Shown one piece after another: positions 46,799 to 59,301 of a stretch of 64,000 bases of DNA (its first letter is position 1; every line of letters starts with the position of its first letter). Under the pieces are notes generated by a model, which had not been told where the DNA came from, ran no database searches, and saw only the letters and a program-made list of their open reading frames with translations. This DNA comes from Cocos nucifera (lineage: Eukaryota; Streptophyta; Magnoliopsida; Arecales; Arecaceae): the NCBI GenBank assembly GCA_006176705.1, contig QRFJ01004277.1, positions 62,001-126,000 of the forward strand. Direction: 5' to 3'. A program made the translations under genes and the position numbers.

Positions 46799-49080
46799 TG
46801 TTAGATGAGTATCTTAGAAGCTTGATTGACCGACACTTATAAAATAATTTTTAGAGGCTTTTTTATAATTTTAACTAAAATTAATAAAAGAATTATTTTC
46901 TTTTATATTGTGTATTTAAAGTGTCTGTGATATATTCTTTGAGTTAACTAGTTTGATAATGCATATTTTCAAAAGTTGAAAATTTAAGGTATGTGTTATC
47001 ATAATTAACTCATAAACTACTCTCAATCATAGGATCATCACAAGGATGATGATCGATCTGGATGATTGGTGTATGATCATTTTCTTAGGATTGATGAGTC
47101 TTGAGTCTACAGTATAGAGATACTGGAGTGAGAGTATAGGTACTTGTTAAGAACAAAGCCACTGAGCGTCACAACCTCGAGCAGTCATAAGGGAGTCTAC
47201 TTTTTTGTTGATGACTAGCTCGATGTTGCAATTGTATGTTTGGTTCTTTGACCTAAGGTGCATGGACAGTTCATCTTGAGTGTGTTATAGTTTGACTATA
47301 CTATAACTCGTTCTTCTAGCCATTTAGAATCCTGAGGTGTATGTTGCCTATAGCATATTCGTTGTAGGAATTGGATTGCACTAATAAGGGACTATCAATC
47401 TCAGTAGAGAAGTAGTCCTAGGATGATCATGAGATTGAGTCCTTAAGCCCATTTCCATGGTAGTGTGAATTAATAGAAAGATGTTTCTATTAGGATTTCA
47501 TATCGGACTTAAATCAAATGATTTATTCAAATGATGTGTATTAAGTCTGACGAGTTCACCTTCACCTTGATACTATCAAGATTCATAATAGAAGAACCCA
47601 ATTACACAGGTAGCTGCACTGAGAGATTCATATTTGATTTTGGTGGATTGCCATCATATACTGCTAGGTGTCACTAGTAAATTTTGGGATCAATTATAAT
47701 TATCTTGATGATTGATGATTCTAATTGGATGAATCAGAAGAGTTTTGGTCTATCGAAAGGTATCTTGATGATGTCGATGATAGAGATCACGACATGTCTC
47801 ATTACTATATAGACTAAACCTAACTAGGTCACATAAACAAGAGTTTAGGTTTGGATGTCATCAATTAGGCTAATCCAATTCGATTAATTTAGATTTGATC
47901 CAATCAGGTTCAAGAAAATCATACTAGCACACGAGTAAGCTTGACTTTCTCCTTCTGTCATCTTTTTAGTTCATCTTGATTGAGTCAAATTGGATTTGGC
48001 TCGTCCAAAAATCATGAATGGGTTTATCCTAATCTGATTGGGCCTTGTCGTAGTCAAATTATAGCTTGTCCTAAAGAGTTTAGGGCTTGTCCTAAATCCA
48101 TGCATGGGGCATCAGGACAAGGGGTCGTTTGACCCATTCTTCGCACGAAAAAAGGGGGAGGGGCATGCACCCCCGAGAGAATTTCTAGGGGCATGCACCC
48201 CAAGGTGTTTCATGAGGAAAGGAAGGGTGCATGCCCTCTTTGGCCATGCACCCCATAAGGATAAAGGTGGAGGCCCCCATTCAAATAGGTTTTGACTGGG
48301 TCAAAGAGTTTGATTTGGATCAAACTCTGGGGAGATAAGAGCCTCGTGCCAAGCCCTGATGCTTACCCTTTCTCCATGCCACTTCCTAATATTTATGTGA
48401 CAAAAATCTAAGGAAAACTGGGTTGAGGCATGGGATTACAGATGGGAGTCCTTCTGCCTTAAGCAAACTAGTTGCTTAAAGCCCTAGGACTCTAGGGCTG
48501 CATAGGTCTATAAATAGACATCTTGCCAAAGGTGTTTGGCAATACGATTAATCCATGGCGAAGCCCTGCCCCTCTCTCCATCTCCATGCCCACTCTCTCT
48601 GATCTTTGCCCTCTTCTCTATGCCTAAGGAGTTGGGCAAAACAGCAAGGAAAGGTCAAGGTCCTGCAGGCGCGAAGGTCAAGCAAAGCAGTTTCAGTTCG
48701 TGTGACGGGCGTGCTACTGTCGAAGATTACTTTTGAAGGTGCTTCAAAAGTTTTCAGATATAATCTTCTAAGATTAGATCTAGAAGGAAAAGACATCCAG
48801 ATCTGACCCAAGTAGACTTTGGTAGATGTCGGGCGCATGTGCCACTGAATCAGAACCTTGGATCATTCATCAGATCATCACATCGGGTAAATGATTCCCG
48901 ATCATGTAACATAAGATGTTACTATTTTAATTTTAATTTTTATTTTTACTATCAGATCATTCCAATCAATTTTGAGAACTCTCAAATCTAATTAGATCAT
49001 TAGAAAAGAAATTAAAAATTTTACTTTAAATTTGATCAGATCAGATCGATCATGTAGCAGGAAAACTAGGTTTTCCTTCA
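46799..49080 (+). repeat. E 5' LTR (2282 bp)
   Basis: TGTTAGATGAGTATC to TTTTCCTTCA, followed by ACTGGTATCAGAGC. Hairpin at 46941-47011 and TATAAATA at 48509-48516. Its U3 lacks the dense W-box array. Confidence 0.9.
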
Positions 49081-49082
49081 AC

Positions 49083-49094
49083 TGGTATCAGAGC
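49083..49094 (+). promoter_or_regulatory. Primer-binding site of E
   Basis: TGGTATCAGAGC, unchanged despite the divergence of the element. Confidence 0.88.
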
Positions 49095-50794
49095 TATTTT
49101 TATAGTTTTTTTTATCTATTTTTGATAATTTTTTTATTTTTATGATCTATTATTTTAGATTTCAGATGTTACATGAGCTGTAACTAGATCTAAAATCAGT
49201 AGGTGCATCAAATTTTTCCATGTATGTGATATATATGATGCATGTCTAGACTAGTTTTGATAGAACTACGCCATGAATAGTCTAGATTAAAATTTTTATG
49301 ATGTGATCATTTAAGTTTTTATTTTCAAATATTACATGAGATGTAATCAGATCTAAAATATATTTTTAAATATTTTGATTTCACATATGTGGTATATGCA
49401 AATCATGCGTAGTTTAGTTCTCTAATCATATATGAGATATATGTATTAGATTAAACTATTTTGTAGTGTAGTTTATATATTTTTGATTAAGACATTCTCC
49501 TTGTTCATTTGATCATAATAGTAAGAAAGGTTTAAAGGTCCTCGATTTCCATTCAATGGGATGATCTTATGGCGTGTAGGGGTACTGCGCATTTGTTCTT
49601 AATCAGAAATAAAAACTTACTTTTCAGCAAAATCCTAGATCCTAAAATTCTAGGATCTTTGATACATGTTTTGTCATTGAATCCTTGGACTTAATTAAGA
49701 ATTAAGTTTATGAAATCAATTAGGTCTAAAAATTATGAATTTTTAGATCTAAGACACATTCATAAAACAAGGGTTCGGGTATGGTTAACTTAATTAGATC
49801 TTGCGGTTGATCAAACCAAATCAAGAGTTGGTTAGGTGGGATCAAAAGTACTTAGATTTGATCAGTTCATTATATGTAAGTCTTGGTCAAGATCGACTCA
49901 TAGTCACATGTGCTTGATCACTTTAAGACCTAATTTGGCTCCATGATTCGAGCCTTAGATTGTAGGCTAATCCAATCAATTCTAGTTCAATAATTTAGTG
50001 TCTAAGGTAAGTTTGGTAGATATAATCGACTAGTTTTTAATTGGGGGCTACTCAATCTGAATGCATTCATAGCAAGTTAATAGAATATTCCTTCCATCGA
50101 TCTCACTTACCTAACCATTTGGGTCGACCCAATTCTAGTTTGAGGTGGCTAATAATTTGAGCTAACCCATGCCACTAGGCTAGTCATAATTGTTATGACT
50201 AAGTCAAGTCTAAGAGATCTAAATTAAAATTTTTCTAAGAAAATATTAAGTCATAGATCTTCCACCATTGTAGATGTGCAGACCCTTTTTGAGATTGATT
50301 GTTCTCAGCTAGATACAGTGGTTCAGTTGCACTGAAAAGATGCATCCACATCAATTAGGTATGGGATGCTACGGATTGAAGGATGGGTTGGGCTTAATAT
50401 TCCAAATACGGTGAGGATCCTAATCAGAAATCCTATTTATGCAAACAGTGAGTCTAGCTTAACTAAGAAGTAGAGCAATATTTTGTGCATGGTGAGCTTC
50501 ATTAATTAGAGACCAAGTTTGGGTGCACCATATTTATAGAAATATTGGACAAGAGTTGCTCACTCATCAGTTGACTCATCACTAATAACTATTAGGTAAA
50601 ATGGTGAGCTAGTCGGTGGGACTGCACCATCCACTAAAAGTCAATAATCACGAAGACTTTTGCATCTCTACTAAGAAAGTATAGGGATCCGAAAAAATAA
50701 TGAAAGCCTAAATTTGTTTAAAAATAAATTTTTTAAATAAATTAGTTAAGTCAAATTACAAGTCTAACTAGAACGTTTGACTCACTATAAAAAA
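49095..50794 (+). other. E leader
   Basis: Non-coding. Stem-loop at 49481-49609 with GATTAAGA/TCTTAATC, a G-C to A-T replacement relative to the other copies. Splice donor AAG/GTAAGT kept at 50007. The acceptor position at 50790 reads AA instead of AG, so it is lost. Confidence 0.55.
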
Positions 50795-51182
50795 ATGTCT
50801 GCATCAAAACCCCTATCCCGAATACTAGATATCCACAGACTAACCGAACTAAATTACAAGGATTGGCTCCGAAACATAAAAATTATTTTGAGTTCTGATA
50901 AGTTGTCTTATATATTGGACAATAAAATTCTCACTTTACTAGCTCATCCGACCACTGAATAGAGATCGTCTCATGAGAAGTGGTCGGACGATGATAACAA
51001 AGTTAGGTGCTACATGTTGGGCTCAATATCAGATGAGTTGTAGCACCAACATGAAGACATTAGGATTGCTTAACAAATATTGGCTCACTTACAAGAGTTA
51101 TTTGGTGAACAGAGTCATGCATTGTGTTATCAAGTCTCCAGGAGACTTTTTAAGATGCAAATGTGTGATGGACAGTCAATCC
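50795..51182 (+). pseudogene. E gag, part 1
   Basis: MSASKPLSRILDIHRLTELN start, with a stop after HPTTE and further stops. It keeps CYQVSRRLFK, where A, B and C have TGA for the second Arg. Interrupted by D within DGQSI/QDHW. Confidence 0.8.
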
Positions 51183-53450
51183 TATTAGATATGTGTGCCC
51201 TAGAAGCCAAAATTGGCTGACACTTGTAGTACACTTCTAGGGGCAAAATTATAATTTTGACTATAAATAATAAAATGGATTATTTTCTATCATAAATGTG
51301 TATTTAGTGTCTGTGATACATCCCTTGAGTTAATGGTAATGATAATTCTTATTTTCAAGAGTTGAAAATTTAAGACAAGAATTTTCATTATTAACTCATA
51401 AAATGCTCCTAACCGTAGGATCATCATGAGGATCGTGATTGATCCAAAAGGTTGGTGTACAATCGCTTCTTTATAGTAGATGAGTCTTGAGTCTATGGTG
51501 TAGACACCGAAGCGAGAGTATAGATACTCATTAGAGAATGAGGGCACTGAGTGTGACCACCTCGAGCAGTCATAAGGAAGTCTACCTTCTCATCAATGAT
51601 TGACTCAAAGCTGTAGTGGTGTGTCTGGTTCTTTGACCTGAGGTGCATCGGTAGTTCCTTTGAGGGTGTCATAGTTTGACTACACCATGACTCGATCTCC
51701 TAGCCATTTGGAACCCTGAGGTATATGTTGGCTATAGCATGTTCATTGTAGGAATTGGATTGCACCAAGAGAAAATCTATCTACCTCGGTAGATGCGGAG
51801 CAGCCCTATGATAATCATAAGAATCAAGTCCATAAGCCTATGGCCATGGTAGAGTGAAATAATAAAAAGAGTTTCTATTAAGATTTTCACATCGGACTTG
51901 AATCGAATGATTAAATCATATGATGGAAATTAGGATTTGATGAGTTCACCTTAACCCTAATCTAATCGGGGCTCAAGATAGAAGAACTTAATCACACAAG
52001 TAGCTGCACCGAGAGGTTTGTTTTCAATTTTGATGCTTGCCACCATATACTGCTAGGTGTTACTGGTGGATTTTGAGAGCAATTAGAATGATTTAGATGA
52101 TGGATCATTCTAGTTGTCTGAATCAAAAGAGTTTTGATCCATCGAAAGGAGTTTCGATGATGTCGATGATAGAGATCACGACATATCCCATTACCATACA
52201 GAACTAAACCTAACTGGATCACACAAATAAGGGTTTGGATCTTGATATCATCAATTGGACTAACCCAGTTTAATTGATTTGAATTAGATTCAATTAGGTT
52301 CAAGGAAATAATACTAGCATATGATTGAGCCTAACATTCTCCTTCTACTATCATTAAAAGTTGTCTCAATTGAGCCAAATATGTTTGTGCTCACTCAGGT
52401 ACCTTTACTTAGTCTGACTAGAGCTTGTCCAGATCAGAAAAGAATTATCTTAATTTATAAGATAAATTTGAGACAACACCTACCAATTTCCGTCACCTAC
52501 TAATTCTTATCTTTGACTTTGGTCAAACATTGACCTTTGACACTTAGACATCTGCCCATGTGTCATGCACCTGTAGGAGAGTAGATAGGGGCTTGTCCCC
52601 TTGCTAGAAATTAGAAAGGAGGGGGCGCACACCTAGGGAGGCATGCGCCCATGGATAGGGATGCCTAGAGTCCCATACAGATGGGACTCCAGGTTGCTTC
52701 TAGGATTCTACTTAGGTGGCACCAACCTATAGACTTTGACTAGTCTTAGGCACCATTTAAGTATGAATTGAGGGGGATCTCATCTGATTGAATCAGGTGA
52801 TATCATTCCACCGATCAAAATTAGATCTGATTGCATGAAGCAACGTGATTGACGGGATGATGTGGCACTGCATGGCACAGCAGGGTCTATGTAAACCCTA
52901 TCTGCGCCCAACTTTTAATAGAGTTCTCTCTTAGCCCACACCCCAAGGCCGCCCCTCTTCCTCCTCCATTCCATCTTTTGATCCTCTCTCTTTTCTCCAC
53001 ACCCAAGGAGATTTGGGCTCCAGTTTGGTGCGATCCAGGTAAGAGAAAGCTAACGAGAAAGGAAGAAGGCAGCACTACTGCAGATCTTCAAAAGAAGTTT
53101 TGAAGATCTTTCAAATCAGATCCAGATCTGATATTTGAAGAGGTAATAAAAAAGGAGAAGATCTCTAGATCTAGCTTGAGTAGATATCGGTAGAGGCCAG
53201 GCACTTGCATGGCTAGATCCAGAATCTTAGACAATCAACAAGATCATCAAAGGATAATCCGATTACCCAACATCATGGTATAAATTAAATCAAATTTAAT
53301 TTATTTTTATTTTTATTTATTAGATCTATAAAATTAGATCTAAAATATCTCAGATCTAATTTGGATATATAAGAGTAATTTTTGAAATATCTCTCTTGAT
53401 CTGATCAAATCTGAACAAACCTGACCCAAAAAATCAGGATTTCTCCTTCA
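51183..53450 (+). repeat. D 5' LTR (2268 bp)
   Basis: Full length, hairpin 51327-51397, antisense frame 51992-52303, W-boxes 52511-52540. The TATA position reads TATGTAAA (52888-52895), a weakened box. Confidence 0.92.
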
Positions 53451-53452
53451 AT

Positions 53453-53464
53453 TGGTATCAGAGC
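53453..53464 (+). promoter_or_regulatory. Primer-binding site of D
   Basis: TGGTATCAGAGC after the LTR. Confidence 0.88.
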
Positions 53465-55327
53465 CAGGTTCTCTAAATTATTTACATCTAATTTTAATTT
53501 ATTTTTTATCTAATAATCAGATAATTTTAGATGTCATGTGAGATGTGATTAGATCTAAAATTAAAAAAATTAAAATTAAATAATTTAGATCTAAGTTTTA
53601 TAGGATGCATGACTAGTTGTAAAATAGAATAGTTCTATACATAGTCTTGCATGTTCATAATTTAATTTGATTAAGTTATAATTTTAGATCTATTTATTTA
53701 TTATTTTTTAATATAATAAATATTATAATAAGATCTAAAAAATAGCAAATAAAATTATTTAATTTTTGGATCATATGAGATATGATGAATGCATGATTAG
53801 ACTAATTATAGAATAGTTCTACATAATTATCTAGATTAGAATTTATTTTGATGTAATTAATTTAAATATAATTTTTTAGATAATGCTAAGATAATTTAAA
53901 TATGAAAATATGCACGAAATGATATATGAGATGTATACAAAATATGTATAAAGTTGGATCAATTTTATATATGAGATATATGATGTAGATCTAACTAGTT
54001 TTGTAGATTTATATTTCTGATTAAGGTGTTCCCCTTGGCTGTCCGGTAATAAGAATAAAGTAGGATTTAAATGCCCTCTCCTCTCATTCGATAGGATGTT
54101 CTTATGATTTGTAGGGGTGCTGCGCGTTCGTCCTTAATAAAAAATCAAGAACTTACTTTCTGCAAAATCCTAGATCCTAAAACCCTAGAATTTTATTTAC
54201 ATGTTTTGTTTGTGAACCCTAACTTAATTAAGAATTAAGATTATGAAATATATATTAGATCTAAAATTAAGAATTTTAGATCTAAGACATATTCATAAAA
54301 TTGGATTCGGGCTTGGGTAGCTCAATTAGGTCTAAGCGGTTGATCAAATCGAATCAAGAGTTGGTTAGATGGGATCAATAGTGCTTAAATTGACCAGCCT
54401 AATAGGATTAAGTCTGGGTTAAGATTGAGTCACGTGAGTGATCGATCAAGCTAAGATCTAATTAGGCTCAGTGGTTAAAGTCTGGATTATACGCTAGCCC
54501 GATTGGTTCTGGCTCAATAATTTGGTGTCTAAGGTAAGTCTGGTAGATACAATCGACTGGTTTTTAATTAAGAGCTACTCGACTTGAATGCGTTCTTGTC
54601 GAGGTAATGGCATATCCCTTCCATCAGTCTCACTTACCTAGCCATATTTGTTGGCTCAATCCTGATCTAAGGTGGTCAATAATCCGAGCTAACCAATGTC
54701 ACTAGGTTAGTCATATTGGTTATGACTATGTCAAGTCTAGTTTAATGAGACCTAAATCAAATCTTCCTAAGAAAAGATTAAGTCTAAGGTCATCCACCAT
54801 TGTAGATGTGCGGGTCCTTCTCGGGATTGATTGTTCTTGGTTGGTTATAGTGGTTCAGTTGCATTGGAAAGATGCAACCATGTCTATTAGGCATTAGATG
54901 CTACGAGCTGGAGGATGGATTGAGCTCAATACTCTGGATATGGTGAGAGACTCAATTAGGAATCCAATTTATGCAAATGGTGCGTCTGACTTAACTAAGG
55001 AGTGGATCAATATTTCGGGCACGATGAGATTCATGAATTAGAGATCAAGTTTGGGTGCACCATGATTGGAGAATCATTGAACAAGAGTTGTTCACTCATT
55101 GGCTAACCCATCATCAATAACTATTAGGTGAGGTGATGAGTCAGTCAGTGGGACCACACCATCCACTAGAAATTATTAATCGTGAAGATTTTTGCATCTC
55201 TACAGAGAAAGTGTTGGGATCCAAGAAAATAGTGAAAGCTAATTTATGTAAAAAATAAAATTCTTAAATAAATTGGTTAAGTCTTAATTACAATATCTAA
55301 CTAAAAACTTTGACTCTTTATAGGAAA
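53465..55327 (+). other. D leader with stem-loop and probable intron
   Basis: Non-coding. Stem-loop 54018-54141. Probable intron 54534-55323 (donor AAG/GTAAGT, acceptor CTTTATAG), four bases before the gag ATG. Confidence 0.6.
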
Positions 55328-56200
55328 ATGTCTGAATCCAATCCACTAGCACGAATCCTAGACACCCATAGATTGACCGGACCCAATTACAAGGATTGGT
55401 TCTGAAACTTTAAAATTATTTTAGGTTCTAAGAAGTTAGCTCTTGTATTGGACCGAGACCCTCACACCTTACCAACTTGTCCATCCATTGAACAAAGAGC
55501 GACTCTTGAAAAGTGGATGGACGAAGATAACAAGGCCAGATATTACATGTTGGGCTCAATGTCTAATGAGCTTCAGCGCCAATATAAAGATATCAAGACT
55601 GGCTCAATGTCTAATGAGCTTCAACGCCAATATAAAGATATCAAGACTGTCCATCAAATTTGGCTCACCTACAAGAGATGTTTGGTGAATAGAGTCGCAC
55701 AGCTAAGTATCAAGTCACTAAACGACTTTTAAAGGCTAAAATGCATGATAGGTAGTCAGTCCAAGATCATTGTTTGATGACGATCAAGAACATGAAAGAG
55801 CTTGAGAAGCTCGGAGTGAAGTTGGACTTGGATCTGCAGAATGATATAATTCTATAATCCTTGACTGATGCATATGGACTGTTTATCATGAACTACCATA
55901 TGCACAAACTTCAAAATTCCTTGGCCGAACTTATAAACATGCTGGTTACCACTGAGCTTTCTATGAAAGGTTCTAAAGGCTTAGTGCTTGCTATGGAATG
56001 GACTTCTTCCAAGAGAAAGTCTTTTGGAAAGAAGAAAAAGTCTGTGAAAAAGCAGAAGATGAAAGGAGGAAAGAAGAAAAAGATAGAGCTGAAGAAGAAG
56101 GCCGCTGACAAAGAAAAGTATTTTCATTACAATAATGATGGCCACTAGAAGCGGAACTGCCCTACTTACCTGGCCACCCTGAAGAATAAGAAGGAGGTAA
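55328..56200 (+). pseudogene. D gag with internal 48-bp duplication
   Basis: MSESNPLARIL start. A TGA replaces CGA after KDWF. A 16-residue segment, GSMSNELQRQYKDIKT, is duplicated in tandem and in frame. A one-base deletion follows near 55660. The codon that is TGA in A to C is CGA here. The knuckle near 56115 lost two Cys to Tyr, and Trp is a stop. Confidence 0.83.
55553..55648 (+). repeat. 48-bp tandem duplication in D gag
   Basis: Units 55553-55600 and 55601-55648 differ at one base (CAGCGCC/CAACGCC). No other copy has it. Confidence 0.92.
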
Positions 56201-57521
56201 GTCCTTCTGGAGGTATGCTCGTTATTGAGTCTAACCTTACGGTTTCTTCTGCATCCAGTTGGGTGCTTGACTCTAGTTCTAGTGCTTATTTGTGCACTTT
56301 CATGCAGGATCTTGAGGATAGCAGGAGGCTGAGGGATGGTGAGATGATCCTACTCATCGAAAATGGAGCAAGATTTACTATCATGGTCGTGAAAACATAC
56401 CCTCTTCGACTACCATCTGGTTTAGACTTAGTTTTCAAAGACTGTTATTATGTGCCTACAGCAAGCAAGAATTTGATTCTGTTTCATGCCTAGCACTAGA
56501 AGGTTATGTAATTATTTTTCTTAAGGACCTGTAACATTCTTTATGAATGAAATAAAATTGCATGTGGTTTCCTTATTAATGGTCTTTATCAGTTACATAT
56601 TGATGTATCTATTTTTAATATCAAGCAAAATATGGATACGATGAAACGACCTAGGGATAGTCCAAATGATAGGTATCTATGGCACCTAAGACTAGGTCAT
56701 ATAGCAGAAGATAGGGTTAACAAATTAGAGAAAATTGAGGTATTGAGTCCATTGACTTCCGAGTCATATCCAATTTATAAATCTTGTCTTCATGGCAAAA
56801 TGACTAAGCTCCCTTTTGTAGGACATGGACAAGGGCCACGGATCTTCTTGCCCCAGTACATACTGATGTCTGCGGCCCATTTGATGTGCCGGCTAGAGAC
56901 AACTTTATCTACTTCATAATCTTTACCGATGATTTATCTAGGTATAGGTATATGTATCTTATGAGACACAAGTCTGAAGCTTTTGAAAAGTTCAAGGAAT
57001 TCAGACATGAAGTAGAAAAGCAAACTGGAAAACCCATCAAGGTTCATAGATCAGATCGAGGAGGTGAATACCTTAGTCAAAAATTCCTGGACTATCATAA
57101 GAAAAATGGCATAGTCTCTCAATGGACTCCACCTGGAACATCTCAACTCAATAGGGTTTCAGAATGGAGGAATCGGACTTTATTAGATATGGTCCGATCC
57201 ATGATGAACTTCTCAGACCTCTCTGATTTTCTTTGGGGATACTGTTTCTTAATTGTAATATCCTTACTAAATAGAGTTTCTTCTAAAACCATTCCTACCA
57301 TACCGTATGAGATATGGTATGGTAAGAAACCAAGTCTGAGTTATCTCAAAATTTGGAGTTGTCCGGCTCATGTCAAAAGATAACAAGATGATAAGTTAGA
57401 CTTTAGATCCTTTAGAGCTTGATTTATAGGTTATCCTAAAGAGTTATTAGGACATTATTTCTACATTTCAGAAGATCACAATGTGATTGTGAGTCGACAT
57501 GCCATCTTTCTTGAAAAATAG
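56201..57521 (+). pseudogene. D pol, protease and integrase part
   Basis: Protease reads DSSSSAYLC, with the catalytic Gly changed to Ser. The integrase zinc region is WHLRLGHI, but the first Cys of the CxxC is Tyr/Lys (YKSCLHGK). The core is open at 56886-57383 with RSDRGGEYLS, then VSEWRNRTLL. A frameshift near 56830 hits the HTDVCG region. TAG at 57519-57521 follows FLEK. Confidence 0.83.
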
Positions 57522-59287
57522 TTTATTCAAGATAGCAGCATTGGAAAGTAGATCAAGCTCGATGAGAAAGTCTTACAAGAGCAACGAGCTAAGGACCAAG
57601 TGGAACCAAATCAGGCTAAGCCAATCCAATCACTACCTCCTCCACCTTGTAGATTGAAAAGGATTTTCCATCCCCCTGGGAGGTACTAAGGTACTATTTC
57701 AGAGAAAGTAGAGAAAATGTTCCTCGTTGGTAATGGGGTTCATGGTGATGATCCTAAAACCTATAACGAGGCGATATCGGATATTGACTCCGAGAAATGG
57801 TTATAGGCAATAAAGTCAGAAATTGACTCGATACACTCAAACCAAGCCTAGACCTTGGTAAATCCACCAGAAGGTATAGTACCTATTAGGTGAAGTGGAT
57901 CTATAAGAGAAAGATTGGTACAGATGGGAATGTAGAGACATTCAAAGCTAGATAGTGGCAAAAGGTTACCTTTTCGTCAATAGCTATGCTAAAATTCATT
58001 CGCACATTGCTTGTTGTTGCAGCTTATTTTGATTATGAAATATGGCAAATCGACGTAAAAACGGCATTCTTAAATGGATATCTTAAGGAAGATATGTATA
58101 TGGAATAACCGCTAGGTTTCACATCCAATGATGATGATCATATGGTATGCAAGCTACAAAGGTCCATATATGAACTTAAGCAAGCATCTCGGAGTTGGAA
58201 TACTCATTTTAATGATGTGATCAAATTATTTGGTTTAATCAAAAATGAAGAGGAGCCATGTGTCTTCAAAAAGGTCAGTGGGAGCACTATTGTCTTCTTC
58301 GTATTGTACATGGATGACATCCTCCTTATTGAAAATGATATTCTCATGTTGACCATAGTTAAAATATGGTTATCTAAAGAATTCTCCATGAAAGATCTAG
58401 GAGAAGCATCCTTTATTCTAGGAATTAAGATCTATCGAGATAGACCGAATAGGATGCTAGGACTTTCACAGAAGATGTACATAGAAGAAGTGCTAAAGAG
58501 GTTTAGCATGAAAAACTCTAAGAAGGGTTTGGTATCCTTCAGACATGGCATTCATCTTTTCAAGAAGATGTGCCCTAGCACACCTAAGGAAATAGAATGC
58601 ATGAGCAAGATCCCTTATGCTTCGATAATAGGGAGCCTCATGTATGCCATGTTATGTACACGACCTGATATAGCCCACGCCGTGAGTGTCCCGAGTAGAT
58701 ATCAGTAGAATCTAGGTGAAGAACACTAGACTTCTGTGAAATGTATCCTTAAGTACTTGAGAAGAACTAAGGATATATTGTTGGTCTTTGGTAATGGAGA
58801 ACTCTACGTCCAGGGGTATACAGACTTGGATTTTATGTCCAATGTAGATGATCGAAAGTCAACATCTAGAAGTCTGTTTGTGTGCAATGGTGGAGCTGTC
58901 AGTTGAAAAAGTTTCAAATAGACAGTGATAGCAGATTCCACCATGGAAGCAGAATACATCGCTACGTCAGAAGCTGCAAAGAAATCATTTTGGTACAAGA
59001 AGTTAGCCACGAAGATCGGAGTGATGCCATCAGATGCCATTCCTCTGTACTACGGTAATAATGGCGCCATAGCCCTTGCTAAGGAGCCAAGGTCCCACCA
59101 AAAATCCAAGCACATCGAGCGGCGATACCACCTCATCCGCGATTACCTCGAGAAGGGTTACGTCGAGGTTAAGAGAGTTGACTCCACAGACAATACGGCA
59201 GATTTGCTTATAAAGTCGTTGGGCCAGCAGAAGATCGAAGCCCACCTTGAGAAGATGGGACTTAGATTTGTAGCCAATTGGCTTTAG
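57522..59287 (+). pseudogene. D pol, reverse transcriptase and full-length RNase H
   Basis: The RT N-terminal half is fragmented, with a small deletion near 57965. From 58142 to 58708 it is open with LYMDDILL, so the catalytic box is YMDD. RNase H starts YTDLDF and retains AEYIATSEA at about 58950 and YYGNNGAI near 59050 (Asp replaced by Gly), and ends NWL, TAG at 59285-59287. It lacks the B/C deletion and so shows the ancestral layout. Confidence 0.85.
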
Positions 59288-59301
59288 GACAAGTGGGAGT
59301 T

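Noticed and set aside
48104..48838. Several short open frames in E LTR
   Set aside because: GC-rich LTR segment. The frames are not conserved in other family LTRs.
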